DNA of 64,000 bases from Flavobacteriales bacterium 33_180_T64 (GCA_002162685.1 MAAQ01000014.1:186001-250000), one strand, 5' to 3'. Shown: positions 17,197-25,881, numbered from the stretch's first letter. Numbers and translations: made by a program. Notes: a model not told the origin generated them from the letters alone.

Positions 17197-18036
17197 ATGG
17201 ATAAAGCAAACTGGGTAATTGCTAAAGAATACGAAGACATTACCTATAAAAAATGTAACGGTGTTGCGAGAATCGCATTTAATCGTCCTAATGTTAGAAA
17301 TGCATTTCGTCCTAAAACTACTAATGAACTTTACGATGCTTTTTATGATGCTAGCGAAGATGTAAATATTGGAGTTGTATTGTTGTCTGCTGAAGGGCCT
17401 TCAACAAAAGATGGTATTTGGAGTTTTTGTTCTGGTGGAGACCAAAAAGCAAGAGGACATCAAGGTTATGTTGGAGAGGATGGTTATCATCGCTTAAATA
17501 TTCTTGAAGTACAACGTTTAATTCGTTTTATGCCTAAAGCAGTTATTGCTGTAGTTCCAGGTTGGGCAGTAGGAGGAGGACACAGTCTACATGTTGTTTG
17601 TGATTTAACATTAGCGAGTAAAGAGCATGCTATTTTTAAGCAAACAGATGCAGATGTTACAAGTTTTGATGGCGGTTATGGTTCAGCATATTTAGCTAAG
17701 ATGGTCGGACAAAAGAAAGCACGTGAGATCTTTTTTCTAGGAAGGAATTACTCTGCTCAAGATGCTTATGATATGGGAATGGTAAATGCTGTTATTCCTC
17801 ATGATGAATTAGAGGATACTGCCTATGAATGGGCTCAAGAAATATTGGCTAAATCACCAACATCAATAAAAATGTTAAAGTTTGCGATGAATCTAACCGA
17901 TGATGGTATGGTTGGTCAGCAAGTATTTGCAGGAGAAGCAACACGTTTGGCTTATATGACAGATGAAGCTAAAGAGGGTCGCGATGCGTTTTTAGAAAAG
18001 CGTAAACCTAATTTCGATAAAAAATGGATTCCATAA
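17197..18036 (+). CDS. menB: 1,4-dihydroxy-2-naphthoyl-CoA synthase
   Basis: A 279-residue crotonase-fold enzyme that closes the second ring of the naphthoquinone from o-succinylbenzoyl-CoA. Diagnostic segments are the N-terminal ARIAFNRPNVRNAFRPKT, FCSGGDQKARG, VVPGWAVGGGHSLHVVCD, the catalytic-loop TDADVTSFDGGYGSAYLA and the C-terminal GRDAFLEKRKPNFDKKW, all typical of MenB rather than general enoyl-CoA hydratases. GDQ at the bicarbonate/carboxylate site indicates the class where Gly is followed by the Asp of other crotonases elsewhere. The start was set by the promoter position. menA follows after 15 bases. Confidence 0.95.
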   Translation: MDKANWVIAKEYEDITYKKCNGVARIAFNRPNVRNAFRPKTTNELYDAFYDASEDVNIGVVLLSAEGPSTKDGIWSFCSGGDQKARGHQGYVGEDGYHRLNILEVQRLIRFMPKAVIAVVPGWAVGGGHSLHVVCDLTLASKEHAIFKQTDADVTSFDGGYGSAYLAKMVGQKKAREIFFLGRNYSAQDAYDMGMVNAVIPHDELEDTAYEWAQEILAKSPTSIKMLKFAMNLTDDGMVGQQVFAGEATRLAYMTDEAKEGRDAFLEKRKPNFDKKWIP

Positions 18037-18051
18037 ATCTAAAGTAATTTT

Positions 18052-18957
18052 ATGTTTAAAAAAATAAAACCTTGGGTTTCAGCTTTTAGATTACGTACGT
18101 TACCACTTTCAATATCTGGTATTGTCATTGGATCTTGTTTTGCTCATTATAATGGTTCTTTTGATGGAATGATTATGACTTTTGCAATATTATTAACCAC
18201 GAGCTTGCAAGTGTTATCTAATCTTGCTAATGATTATGGAGATGGTGTAAAAGGGACTGACAATAATGATAGAATTGGTCCAGAAAGAGCAATTCAAAGT
18301 GGCGCAATTTCTCCTGAAGAAATGTTTGATGGTATTAAAATGAATATTCTTGTTGTTATCGTGTTAACAGTAGGTTTAATTTTTGTGTCCTTCGGAAGTA
18401 AATTCTTCTTATATGCTATGTTGTTTTTTTTATTGTCAGGCTTATCTGTTTATGCGGCTATAAATTATACTGTTGGCAGTTCACCTTATGGCTATAAAGG
18501 TTTGGGTGATGTTTTTGTTTTTATTTTCTTCGGATTATTAAGTGTTGTAGGAAGTTATTTCTTGTATACAAAAAATGTTGATCATCATGTCTTTTTGCCA
18601 GCTATTACTTTAGGTTTGCTTAGCATGGGCGTTTTAAACCTCAATAACATGCGTGATATCGATTCAGATGCAGCAGCTGGTAAGGATACACTAGCAGTGA
18701 AATTAGGAAAGAAAAAAGCTAAGCAATATCATATTATATTGATAGTTCTAGCGATAGTAATTTCATTTGTGTTTTCAATTCTATATTTTTCAAATTTTTA
18801 TAATCTTCTATTTTTTATCGCTTATATTCCGTTAATCATACATGTCAAAACAATTCATAAAATAACAGCTCCAAAAGATTTCGATCCGCAATTAAAAGTA
18901 TTAGCATTGACAACATTTTTGTTTTCTGTACTATTAGGGGTAGGATATATTTTATAA
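18052..18957 (+). CDS. menA: 1,4-dihydroxy-2-naphthoate polyprenyltransferase
   Basis: A 301-residue UbiA-family membrane prenyltransferase with about eight or nine membrane helices. It attaches the polyprenyl chain to 1,4-dihydroxy-2-naphthoate to give demethylmenaquinone. The first Asp-rich motif is NLANDYGDGVKGTDNNDR, followed by GPERAIQSGAIS, and the second is NNMRDIDSDAAAGKDTLAVK; both are MenA-specific versions. It forms an operon with menB. A weak hairpin (CTTGA/TCAAG at 18975-18987, with a T-run) may end the transcript. Confidence 0.95.
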   Translation: MFKKIKPWVSAFRLRTLPLSISGIVIGSCFAHYNGSFDGMIMTFAILLTTSLQVLSNLANDYGDGVKGTDNNDRIGPERAIQSGAISPEEMFDGIKMNILVVIVLTVGLIFVSFGSKFFLYAMLFFLLSGLSVYAAINYTVGSSPYGYKGLGDVFVFIFFGLLSVVGSYFLYTKNVDHHVFLPAITLGLLSMGVLNLNNMRDIDSDAAAGKDTLAVKLGKKKAKQYHIILIVLAIVISFVFSILYFSNFYNLLFFIAYIPLIIHVKTIHKITAPKDFDPQLKVLALTTFLFSVLLGVGYIL

Positions 18958-18975
18958 GAATTTTAACATAAAAGC

Positions 18976-19006
18976 TTGATTTTCAAGTTTTTAATCCGTA
19001 AATTTG
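18976..19006 (+). promoter_or_regulatory. Strong promoter of a candidate small RNA
   Basis: TTG at 18976-18978 and TAAATTTG at 18999-19006 are separated by 20 bases, a good full match to the Bacteroidota promoter. It points away from menA but no gene begins directly downstream. Confidence 0.6.
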
Positions 19007-19011
19007 TTTTT

Positions 19012-19108
19012 GAAATTTTGTAGGTCGGCATTTGTTTGCTATTATGTTGGCAATAAAATTTGGGGCTTTAAAACTCAGACAGTTTTTTTAAATCTGTCTG
19101 AGTTTTTT
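19012..19108 (+). ncRNA. Candidate small RNA (or attenuated 5' leader) upstream of the UPF0173 gene
   Basis: A transcript of about 95 nt is bounded by the promoter at 18976-19006 and the terminator at 19071-19108. Inside, AAATTTT (19013-19019) can pair with AAAATTT (19055-19061) around a small TTGC/GCAA hairpin. No convincing reading frame exists in it. A separate near-consensus -7 element (TATTTTAG, 19111-19118) beyond the terminator could serve the downstream gene, which favours an independent RNA; a riboswitch-type attenuator is the alternative. I do not recognise a known RNA family. Confidence 0.4.
19071..19108 (+). terminator. Intrinsic terminator ending the candidate small RNA
   Basis: AAACTCAGACAG (19071-19082) pairs with CTGTCTGAGTTT (19094-19105), a perfect 12-bp stem with an 11-nt loop and a run of six T. 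Confidence 0.85.
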
Positions 19109-19151
19109 CGTATTTTAGGTTTTCGTTTTAACGTTATTAAAAACCACACCA

Positions 19152-19829
19152 ATGCAAATTACATTTTACGGTCATGCGAGTATAGGAATTAAAATTGCAG
19201 ATATTAATATTCTAGTTGATCCTTTTATATCTGGAAATCCTAAAGCATCACATATAAATATAGAAGAGCTTGAGGCAGATTATATTCTAATTACACATGC
19301 GCATCAAGATCATATTTTAGATGTAGAAGCTATAGCTAATCGTACAGGAGCTATTATAGTATCTAATTTTGAAATAGCAACACACTTTGATAAACTTGGC
19401 TTAGAAAGCCACCCTATGAATCATGGTGGTCAATGGAATTTTGACTTTGGAAATGTGAAATACGTTAATGCTATTCATACATCGTCGTTTCCAGATGGTA
19501 GTTATGGTGGGCAACCTGGAGGTTTTGTTATAGAGGGTGAGCATAAAAATATTTATATCGCAGGTGATACAGCACTTACTATGGATATGAAGCTTATTCC
19601 AATGTTTACTAAGCTAGATTTAGCAATTCTTCCTATAGGTGATAATTTTACTATGGGAATCGATGAGGCCATTATCGCAAGTGATTTTGTACAATGCGAT
19701 AAAATTCTTGGTTGTCACTTTGATACCTTCGGTTATATAGAAATTGATCATGAAGTAGCTAAGCGTAAATTCTTTGATAAAAATAAAGATTTAATGCTGT
19801 TGGAAATTGGTGAACGCTTAGAGCTATAG
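19152..19829 (+). CDS. UPF0173 metal-dependent hydrolase (metallo-beta-lactamase fold)
   Basis: A 225-residue cytosolic protein of the UPF0173/YtkL family. The metal site THAHQDHILD (HxHxDH) is intact, followed by GDTALTMDM and the late ligand GCHFDTFGYIEID. The start MQITFYGHASIGIK is the usual family start. Members are stand-alone hydrolases with no settled substrate. The gene sits behind a candidate small RNA and its strong terminator, so it needs its own promoter (TATTTTAG at 19111) or read-through. An overlapping frame starting at 19004 is not credible. Confidence 0.88.
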   Translation: MQITFYGHASIGIKIADINILVDPFISGNPKASHINIEELEADYILITHAHQDHILDVEAIANRTGAIIVSNFEIATHFDKLGLESHPMNHGGQWNFDFGNVKYVNAIHTSSFPDGSYGGQPGGFVIEGEHKNIYIAGDTALTMDMKLIPMFTKLDLAILPIGDNFTMGIDEAIIASDFVQCDKILGCHFDTFGYIEIDHEVAKRKFFDKNKDLMLLEIGERLEL

Positions 19830-19832
19830 TTT

Positions 19833-20624
19833 TTATTTTACTTTACTTCTCAATACTAATTTATGAAGCAATCTAGGCGATAACCGTTTCACATACACAC
19901 CAAATTTTTCAAATTTACCAATGTAAACTTCAAACTTTTCTTTGCGAATAGCTTTTATCATTTTTTTGACAAATACATTGACATCTAGTCCGTTTTCGGT
20001 CATGTCGTCTTGGTAGCCTTGTTGACTTCCATCTGCAGTTAAAGCATTTCGTGCTACATTTGTATTTACAAAACCAGGGCAAATCATAGTGACCTTCACG
20101 TTATCGACATCATGTTCTAAGCGTAAAGCATCAAAAAAACCATGTAAAGCGTGTTTGGCTCCGCAATACGCTGATCTATAAGGAGAGCTAAATTTTCCCA
20201 TAAGACTAGACACTACTACATAATGACCAGCTTTTTGGTTTACAAAATATGGTAATAAGGCTTTTGTTAAGGCAACAGTACCCAAGTAATCAATTTCCAT
20301 GAGTTTGCGATCTACATCAATAGCCGTTTCAATGATAGGTGAGCGCTGACTAATACCACCATTATTAATAAGAATATCAATTTTCCCAAAAGCAGAAATA
20401 GCTTCGCTTACTATTGGTGTCATAGTATTTGTATTTGCTAAATCTAAGGTTAAGACGTACACTAATTCAGGAGTTTTACAAAGCGCTTTTACGTTTTCTA
20501 ATTCTTCTGTTCGTCTTGCAGATAAAATAAGTTTACAATCGTATTTTGAAAGTGCTATTGCTAAATTTTTGCCAATACCACTTGAGGCTCCAGTTATCCA
20601 AATAATTTTATTATTAAGCGTCAT
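19833..20624 (-). CDS. Short-chain dehydrogenase/reductase
   Basis: A 263-residue classical SDR. The NAD(P)-binding motif is TGASSGIG, then LINNGGISQRSP, catalytic Ser in VVSSLMGKFSSPYRSAY, and the Tyr-Lys pair in SAYCGAKHA. It resembles DHRS7/YqjQ-like membrane-associated or lipid-linked reductases. It overlaps the end of the fatty-acid hydroxylase gene by 11 bases, so the two are cotranscribed and may act on the same lipid: hydroxylation followed by oxidation is a reasonable inference but not proven. Confidence 0.85.
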   Translation of the reverse strand: MTLNNKIIWITGASSGIGKNLAIALSKYDCKLILSARRTEELENVKALCKTPELVYVLTLDLANTNTMTPIVSEAISAFGKIDILINNGGISQRSPIIETAIDVDRKLMEIDYLGTVALTKALLPYFVNQKAGHYVVVSSLMGKFSSPYRSAYCGAKHALHGFFDALRLEHDVDNVKVTMICPGFVNTNVARNALTADGSQQGYQDDMTENGLDVNVFVKKMIKAIRKEKFEVYIGKFEKFGVYVKRLSPRLLHKLVLRSKVK

Positions 20625-21522
20625 TTTTAGAATTTTTTATTAGCCATTCTTTTCGTAAATCATTAGATATTTGTCCGCTACCATCATGTTTCCAGCCAGG
20701 TGGTTTAAATATATAAAGCCATCTGTTTTTAAAAGATTTTCGTCCAGATAAGGCATCTTTAATTAGAGCTATCCATTCCACAAATGCAATTTTAATTGGG
20801 TTATAGGTATTGATGTTTTTTACCAAACCATACACCACTTTTTCGTTGTCGAGTTCAGGTTGGAATGTTCCGAAGAATTTATCCCATATAATTAAAATAC
20901 CTGCATGGTTTCGATCTAAATATAATGGGTTTCTACCATGATGTACGCGATGATGTGAAGGGGTATTAAAAATAGCTTCAATCCAATGTGGTAGTTTGTT
21001 AATAGCTTCAGTGTGTATCCAAAATTGATATAATAAACTAATTGACATTTGAAGCATAATCATTCCTGGGTGAAACCCTAAAAGTGGAAGCCATAACCAA
21101 AATATAAATGAATAAAATCCACCAGACCATGTTTGACGTAATGCTGTGCTCAGATTATAATGTTGCGAGGAGTGATGTATAACATGAGAAGCCCAAAATA
21201 AACGACACTCATGAGAAATGCGATGAAACCAATAATAGGCTAAATCATCTGCAAAGAAAATAAGTATAAAGCTCCACCAAGCAATTGGGATTGTAATCAC
21301 TCTAAAATTCTCATAAATATAAAAGAAAGCTAATAACACTAAAGCCTTACTAAAAAAGCCTAAAAATACATTACCTAATCCCATGGCAATAGAAGCGAAG
21401 GCATCTTTAGTTTCATAGGTCTTAATACCTTGTTTTATTGTTATATATAGTTCTAAGGCCATCGCGACTATAAAAAATGGTATGGCATATAGAATAATAT
21501 TAGGGAAGTTAGGATCTAACAT
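20614..21522 (-). CDS. Sterol desaturase / fatty acid hydroxylase family membrane enzyme
   Basis: A 302-residue di-iron membrane oxygenase. The histidine clusters are WFHRISHE, HVIHHSSQHYN and, after two more membrane helices, HHRVHHGRN with a final DRNHAG; all expected His ligands are present. The N-terminus has about four membrane helices. Family members hydroxylate or desaturate lipids; in flavobacteria the substrate may be a fatty acyl, carotenoid or alkylglycerol group. First gene of a two-gene unit with the SDR. Confidence 0.88.
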   Translation of the reverse strand: MLDPNFPNIILYAIPFFIVAMALELYITIKQGIKTYETKDAFASIAMGLGNVFLGFFSKALVLLAFFYIYENFRVITIPIAWWSFILIFFADDLAYYWFHRISHECRLFWASHVIHHSSQHYNLSTALRQTWSGGFYSFIFWLWLPLLGFHPGMIMLQMSISLLYQFWIHTEAINKLPHWIEAIFNTPSHHRVHHGRNPLYLDRNHAGILIIWDKFFGTFQPELDNEKVVYGLVKNINTYNPIKIAFVEWIALIKDALSGRKSFKNRWLYIFKPPGWKHDGSGQISNDLRKEWLIKNSKNDA

Positions 21523-21608
21523 AAGTGATTTACTTTTTAGCTAATGTACGAAATCGTTAAAAATTTGTTATTTTCAATTTTCTTTTTTAAAACAAAAAAT
21601 CTTGATGT

Positions 21609-21616
21609 TATTTTTG
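21609..21616 (+). promoter_or_regulatory. Promoter -7 element for the DUF2490 gene
   Basis: TATTTTTG (TAnnTTTG) lies 18 bases before ATG 21635 and overlaps the apparent upstream extension of the frame, showing that the start is 21635 and not the in-frame TTG or ATG before it. Confidence 0.55.
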
Positions 21617-21634
21617 CAACAAAACAAACTAACT

Positions 21635-22324
21635 ATGAAATTAAAACTCACATTTATAATTTTTTTATTTATTTCAGTAAAAACGATGGCACAAGTAGAA
21701 TCTCGTAAAACAGGGGCTTGGTATATGTATTTTTTTGATCACCAGTTTAAAGATAGTGCATTTGGTGTTCAGGGTGATGTTCAGTATCGTAATTGGGATT
21801 TAGGTGGTGATTTAGAACAATTACTCTTAAGAACAGGAGTGACTTATAGACCAAAAGGTGTCAATGCTAAATTCACTTTAGGCTATGCGCATATTACGTC
21901 TGGAGCTTTTGGAGATAGTGATGAGACATCAACAGAAAGTCGAATTTACCAAGAAGCCATATTACCTCAAAAATTAGGAAACCGTATCTATCTTACACAT
22001 CGTTTTAGGTATGAGCAACGTTTTCTTGAAGATCAAGATTTTAGAACTAGGTACCGTTATAATTTGTTTTTAAACTTACCTTTTAATAAAAGTGCCTTAG
22101 AAAAAGGTGCTATATATGCTGCATTATACAATGAATTATTTGTTAACGGACAAAAAGATATTGGGGATAATAGGGAAGTACAATTTTTTGATCGTAACCG
22201 TACCTATTTAGGAATAGGTTATGTTTTGAAGCCTGGAATGCGTTTTCAATTAGGGTGGATGAATCAAAAGACAAACAGTATTGGAAAAGCCCAAATGCAG
22301 TTAAGTTTTCATCATAAATTCTAA
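21635..22324 (+). CDS. DUF2490 family outer-membrane-type protein
   Basis: A 229-residue exported protein with signal peptide KLKLTFIIFLFISVKTMAQ. The remainder is made of alternating amphipathic strands (GVQGDVQYRNWD, LLLRTGVTYRPKG, FTLGYAHITSG, GIGYVLKPGMRFQLGWMNQ) ending in LSFHHKF with a terminal Phe, as expected for a small beta-barrel in the outer membrane. DUF2490 members are common in Bacteroidota and their role is unknown. The start is fixed by the promoter at 21609-21616. Confidence 0.85.
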   Translation: MKLKLTFIIFLFISVKTMAQVESRKTGAWYMYFFDHQFKDSAFGVQGDVQYRNWDLGGDLEQLLLRTGVTYRPKGVNAKFTLGYAHITSGAFGDSDETSTESRIYQEAILPQKLGNRIYLTHRFRYEQRFLEDQDFRTRYRYNLFLNLPFNKSALEKGAIYAALYNELFVNGQKDIGDNREVQFFDRNRTYLGIGYVLKPGMRFQLGWMNQKTNSIGKAQMQLSFHHKF

Positions 22325-22358
22325 GACTCAAATTCATAAATAATGCTCATAGAATTCT

Positions 22359-22366
22359 TATTTTTG
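22359..22366 (+). promoter_or_regulatory. Promoter -7 element for menC-CPBP-menE
   Basis: TATTTTTG (TAnnTTTG) ends 8 bases before the menC ATG, giving a nearly leaderless transcript as for menD. Confidence 0.55.
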
Positions 22367-22374
22367 TTGAAACT

Positions 22375-23409
22375 ATGATCGCAACATACAAACCCTATAC
22401 ACTCAACTTTAAGCACGCTAGTGGAACTTCTCGTGGTATCCTTAAAACCAAGGATACGTGGTTTATTATTCTTAATGATAATCAGAAAACTGGCATAGGA
22501 GAATGTGGTATGTTTAGAGGTTTGAGCAGTGATGATAGACCTGATTTTGAAAAGAAATTACGATGGACTTGTAATAATATCAATCTCGGTTTAGAGGTTT
22601 TATTGGACGAACTTATAGCATTTCCAAGCATTCAATTTGGATTAGAAATGGCTTTTAAGTCATTAGATAGTAATGATAGTTTCGAATTATTTCCTTCAGA
22701 ATTCACGCAGTCTGAATCACCAATTAATATAAATGGTCTTATTTGGATGGGAAGCGACGATTTTATGAAGCAACAAATAAAAGACAAACTTGAGGCTGGT
22801 TTTAGTTGTATTAAGATGAAAATTGGTGCTATAGATTTTGATACTGAATTGGCATTATTGAAATCTATACGACGTGAATTTTCCTCTAATGATATTGAAT
22901 TACGTGTTGATGCAAATGGTGCCTTTATACCTTCAGAAGCCTTAGAGAAACTAAAACGACTATCCGATTACGATTTGCATTCTATAGAACAGCCAATAAA
23001 GCAAGGACAATGGAATGAAATGGCAAGGTTATGTGAGTTTACAACTTTACCTATTGCTTTAGACGAGGAGTTGATTGGGATCTATTCTGAAGAAAAAAAA
23101 GAAAACCTTCTAAGTACAATTAATCCACAATATATTATTTTAAAACCAACACTTATAGGAGGTTTTAAGAGTAGTGAATCCTGGATACAATTTGCAAAAC
23201 AAAAAGGAATTGATTGGTGGATAACTAGTGCATTGGAGAGTAATATAGGATTAAATGCTATTGCGCAATGGACCTATACACTAAAATCTAAATTGCCTCA
23301 AGGTTTAGGAACAGGAAGCTTATTTACTAATAATTTTGATTCGCCATTACGTGTAAAAAATGGTACATTGCGATACCAAACTAATAGCCATTGGAATTTT
23401 AATATTTAG
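22375..23409 (+). CDS. menC: o-Succinylbenzoate synthase
   Basis: A 344-residue enolase-superfamily enzyme that dehydrates SHCHC to o-succinylbenzoate. Catalytic Lys pair in CIKMKIG, metal ligands in RVDANGAF, SIEQPIKQG and LDEELIG, and the opposite catalytic Lys in LKPTLIGGF are all present. The N-terminal capping domain carries GIGECGMFRGLS. Its position upstream of a CPBP protease and menE supports MenC rather than a dipeptide epimerase of the same superfamily. The next gene starts 6 bases after its stop. Confidence 0.92.
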   Translation: MIATYKPYTLNFKHASGTSRGILKTKDTWFIILNDNQKTGIGECGMFRGLSSDDRPDFEKKLRWTCNNINLGLEVLLDELIAFPSIQFGLEMAFKSLDSNDSFELFPSEFTQSESPININGLIWMGSDDFMKQQIKDKLEAGFSCIKMKIGAIDFDTELALLKSIRREFSSNDIELRVDANGAFIPSEALEKLKRLSDYDLHSIEQPIKQGQWNEMARLCEFTTLPIALDEELIGIYSEEKKENLLSTINPQYIILKPTLIGGFKSSESWIQFAKQKGIDWWITSALESNIGLNAIAQWTYTLKSKLPQGLGTGSLFTNNFDSPLRVKNGTLRYQTNSHWNFNI

Positions 23410-23415
23410 TAATTT

Positions 23416-24360
23416 ATGAATTATATACAACAAGCATATAAAGGTGAAAACGAAGCATGGAAAGTTTTTATTACTTTACTAATTGTTTCAGGAATTTTTA
23501 TTGTTAATCTTATTTTTTATGTGTTTTTTGCAGATGGAATTGATGTTGTAGAAGAACAAAAAAAGATGTTAGAATTAATCCCAAGTAAAAACTTTTGGCT
23601 GGCCGTAAATTTATTCCCTTTTGCTATTTTATTAGGGTTGTTATTTCTGTTTGTAAAATACTTGCATAAAAGAAGTTTAAAATCTTTAACAACTGCAAGA
23701 GAGAAAATAGATTGGAGTAGAGCATTCTTTTCGTTTGGTCTAATCGTGGTTATTACGCTTGGCTTATTTGCATATGGTTATTATTCTGACCCATCGTTAA
23801 TAGAATGGCAATTTGATCCTTTAAAATTCACGATTTTAGTAATAATAAGCTTGTTGTTGTTTCCTCTTCAAATCGCATTAGAGGAATATTTGTTTAGAGG
23901 TTATTTAATGCAACAAGTTGGGATCTTAGTAAAGAATAAATGGTTTCCTTTAATACTTACTTCTGTTTTGTTTGGGATGTTGCATGCAGCAAATCCTGAA
24001 GTAGTCGAAATGGGACCCGTTATTATGATATTTTATATTGGTACAGGTTTGTTATTAGGAATTATGACCTTGATGGATGATGGACTAGAGTTAGCTTTAG
24101 GTTTTCATTTTGGAAATAATTTACTAGCAGCTTTATTAGTAACATCAAAATGGTCTGCACTTCAAACCGATGCTGTATTTGTATATACTGCTGAAGAAGC
24201 TTCCAATCAAATCTCTGAAATTTTAATTCCTGTATTAGTCGTTTATCCGATTATTCTTTTCATACTAGCTAAAAAATACAAATGGAAAAACTGGAGTACT
24301 AACTTATTAGGGAAAGTCGTTGAACCACCAAAAGAAGATTACAAGATTATTGGTGATTAA
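23416..24360 (+). CDS. CPBP-family intramembrane glutamic endopeptidase
   Basis: A 314-residue membrane protein with about eight helices. The CPBP (CAAX protease and bacteriocin-processing) motifs are EEYLFRG (Glu156-Glu157 with Arg161), FGMLHAANPE and LGFHFGNNLLAALL, so the catalytic Glu/His/Asn set is intact. Family members cleave prenylated or other membrane-embedded peptides. It is cotranscribed between menC and menE (6 and 18 bases away); a link to quinone biosynthesis is not known, so this may be simply a conserved operon passenger. Confidence 0.9.
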   Translation: MNYIQQAYKGENEAWKVFITLLIVSGIFIVNLIFYVFFADGIDVVEEQKKMLELIPSKNFWLAVNLFPFAILLGLLFLFVKYLHKRSLKSLTTAREKIDWSRAFFSFGLIVVITLGLFAYGYYSDPSLIEWQFDPLKFTILVIISLLLFPLQIALEEYLFRGYLMQQVGILVKNKWFPLILTSVLFGMLHAANPEVVEMGPVIMIFYIGTGLLLGIMTLMDDGLELALGFHFGNNLLAALLVTSKWSALQTDAVFVYTAEEASNQISEILIPVLVVYPIILFILAKKYKWKNWSTNLLGKVVEPPKEDYKIIGD

Positions 24361-24378
24361 TTATTTAATTGAATTGTA

Positions 24379-25443
24379 ATGACACCGACATTTGATAAAA
24401 TACATTTAAAATTTAAACTTAATAATACTCATTTCAGTCATCAAGACCTTAAAGAAGTTGCTTATAGTTTGGTTAAAGAAGGAGTGGCGTACGAAAGATC
24501 TGTAGGCAGTTTTTTGTTAGATTGGTTGGATGAAAAAGATTATATTTCAGTAAAAACTTCCGGATCCACAGGATTAGCAAAAACAATTAAACTTAGAAAG
24601 CAAGCAATGGTTAATTCTGCAATTATGACTGGGGATTTTTTTGAACTAAAACCAGGAGATAAAGCTTTACACTGCTTGCCTAGTCAATATATTTCTGGTA
24701 AAATGATGTTGGTAAGAGCTATGATTCTTGGATTGGAGTTAGATTTGGTTTCGCCTTCTACAGTTCCAAATTACGATACAAAAAAGGGTTATGATTTTTG
24801 TGCAATGATTCCTTTACAACTTAAAAATTCATTAGATAAATTAGAATGTATTAAGACTTTAATTGTTGGAGGAGCAGCAGTTTCAAAAACATTACAAATC
24901 TCTTTAAAAGAGGTTAAGACAGCTGTTTTTGAAACCTACGGAATGACAGAAACAGTAAGTCATATTGCTGTAAAAAAGCTTAATAAAACTTTAGAAACGG
25001 ATTCGCATTTTCAAATCTTATCTGATATTTCAATAACTAAAGATAATAGAGATTGTTTAGTTATTGAAGCAAAGAAGTTTTCAGAAACAAAAATCATCAC
25101 TAATGATATTATAAATATGATATCAAACACTACGTTTGATATGATTGGACGTTTTGATCATATGATTAACTCAGGAGGCGTAAAGTTGTTTCCAGAGTGT
25201 ATTGAAGCAAAACTTCAAGATCAAATTAAATCTCGCTTTTTTATTACTTCTGAAAGTGATGAAAATTTAGGACAAAAAGTTATTTTAGTTTTAGAAAGCG
25301 AAACGAATACACTTGCAACTTCAGTGTTTGATGGTTTAGAAAAATTTGAAGTTCCTAAAGTGATTTATAATATTTCTAAATTTATAGAAACACCAACAGG
25401 GAAACTTCAAAGACAAAAAATTTTAGAAGCTATTGTTAGGTAG
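24379..25443 (+). CDS. menE: o-Succinylbenzoate-CoA ligase
   Basis: A 354-residue adenylate-forming enzyme that activates o-succinylbenzoate to its CoA thioester for MenB. It has the P-loop-like KTSGSTGLAKTIKL, the ETYGMTETVSHIA motif, and the C-terminal GRFDHMINSGGVKLFPECIE and PTGKLQRQKI with the catalytic Lys. It is about 100 residues shorter than the Bacillus enzyme, mainly in the N-terminal subdomain, as is usual for Bacteroidota. Third gene of the menC unit; it converges on the DoxX gene with 15 bases between. Confidence 0.92.
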   Translation: MTPTFDKIHLKFKLNNTHFSHQDLKEVAYSLVKEGVAYERSVGSFLLDWLDEKDYISVKTSGSTGLAKTIKLRKQAMVNSAIMTGDFFELKPGDKALHCLPSQYISGKMMLVRAMILGLELDLVSPSTVPNYDTKKGYDFCAMIPLQLKNSLDKLECIKTLIVGGAAVSKTLQISLKEVKTAVFETYGMTETVSHIAVKKLNKTLETDSHFQILSDISITKDNRDCLVIEAKKFSETKIITNDIINMISNTTFDMIGRFDHMINSGGVKLFPECIEAKLQDQIKSRFFITSESDENLGQKVILVLESETNTLATSVFDGLEKFEVPKVIYNISKFIETPTGKLQRQKILEAIVR

Positions 25444-25458
25444 TACTTTTATTCATTA

Positions 25459-25881
25459 TTATTGCTGCATTTTGAAGTAATAATCAGCCGAATGTTTTCC
25501 AGATCCATAAAACAAGAAGAACAAGCATAATACTAGAGTAATAGATGCTAACATTAAATTTAATGCTATCATTTCACCAGTAATATTAATTAGAATAGCT
25601 CCAATTAATAATGGGATTTGTACAATAATAGCCCAACGTGTTAACAAGCCAAATACAATTAATAGTCCACCAATTAAATGGGCCGGAATTACGAGATGTA
25701 ATAGTAGCATTCCTCCAAACATTTTTTCTGCAGAAGTAAATAATTCATTCAAGAGATTAAAATTATTTATGAATTGTACACCTTTAATAAACAAGAACAC
25801 TCCAAGTGCTATACGTAATAAATCTATTGAGAAATACGAATGAGAATTAGCCCATTTATTAAGTGTCTTAATTTGTCCCAT
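25459..25881 (-). CDS. DoxX family membrane protein
   Basis: A 140-residue protein with four membrane helices (LRIALGVFLFIKGVQFI, then LHLVIPAHLIGGLLIVFGLL, WAIIVQIPLLIGAILINIT and LMLASITLVLCLFFLFYG) of the DoxX/SURF4-like type; GLLTRW is a typical loop. Members are linked to thiol and redox homeostasis in some bacteria, with no proven role here. I chose the ATG at 25881 (MGQIKTLNKW), since the longer frame to 25950 adds a non-conserved, non-membrane leader before the first helix. Confidence 0.8.
   Translation of the reverse strand: MGQIKTLNKWANSHSYFSIDLLRIALGVFLFIKGVQFINNFNLLNELFTSAEKMFGGMLLLHLVIPAHLIGGLLIVFGLLTRWAIIVQIPLLIGAILINITGEMIALNLMLASITLVLCLFFLFYGSGKHSADYYFKMQQ

Noticed and set aside
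19004-19192. A 62-codon frame overlapping the UPF0173 gene
   Set aside because: It begins with TTG inside a promoter element, crosses a strong terminator and overlaps the conserved start of the next gene; the RNA interpretation explains the region better.
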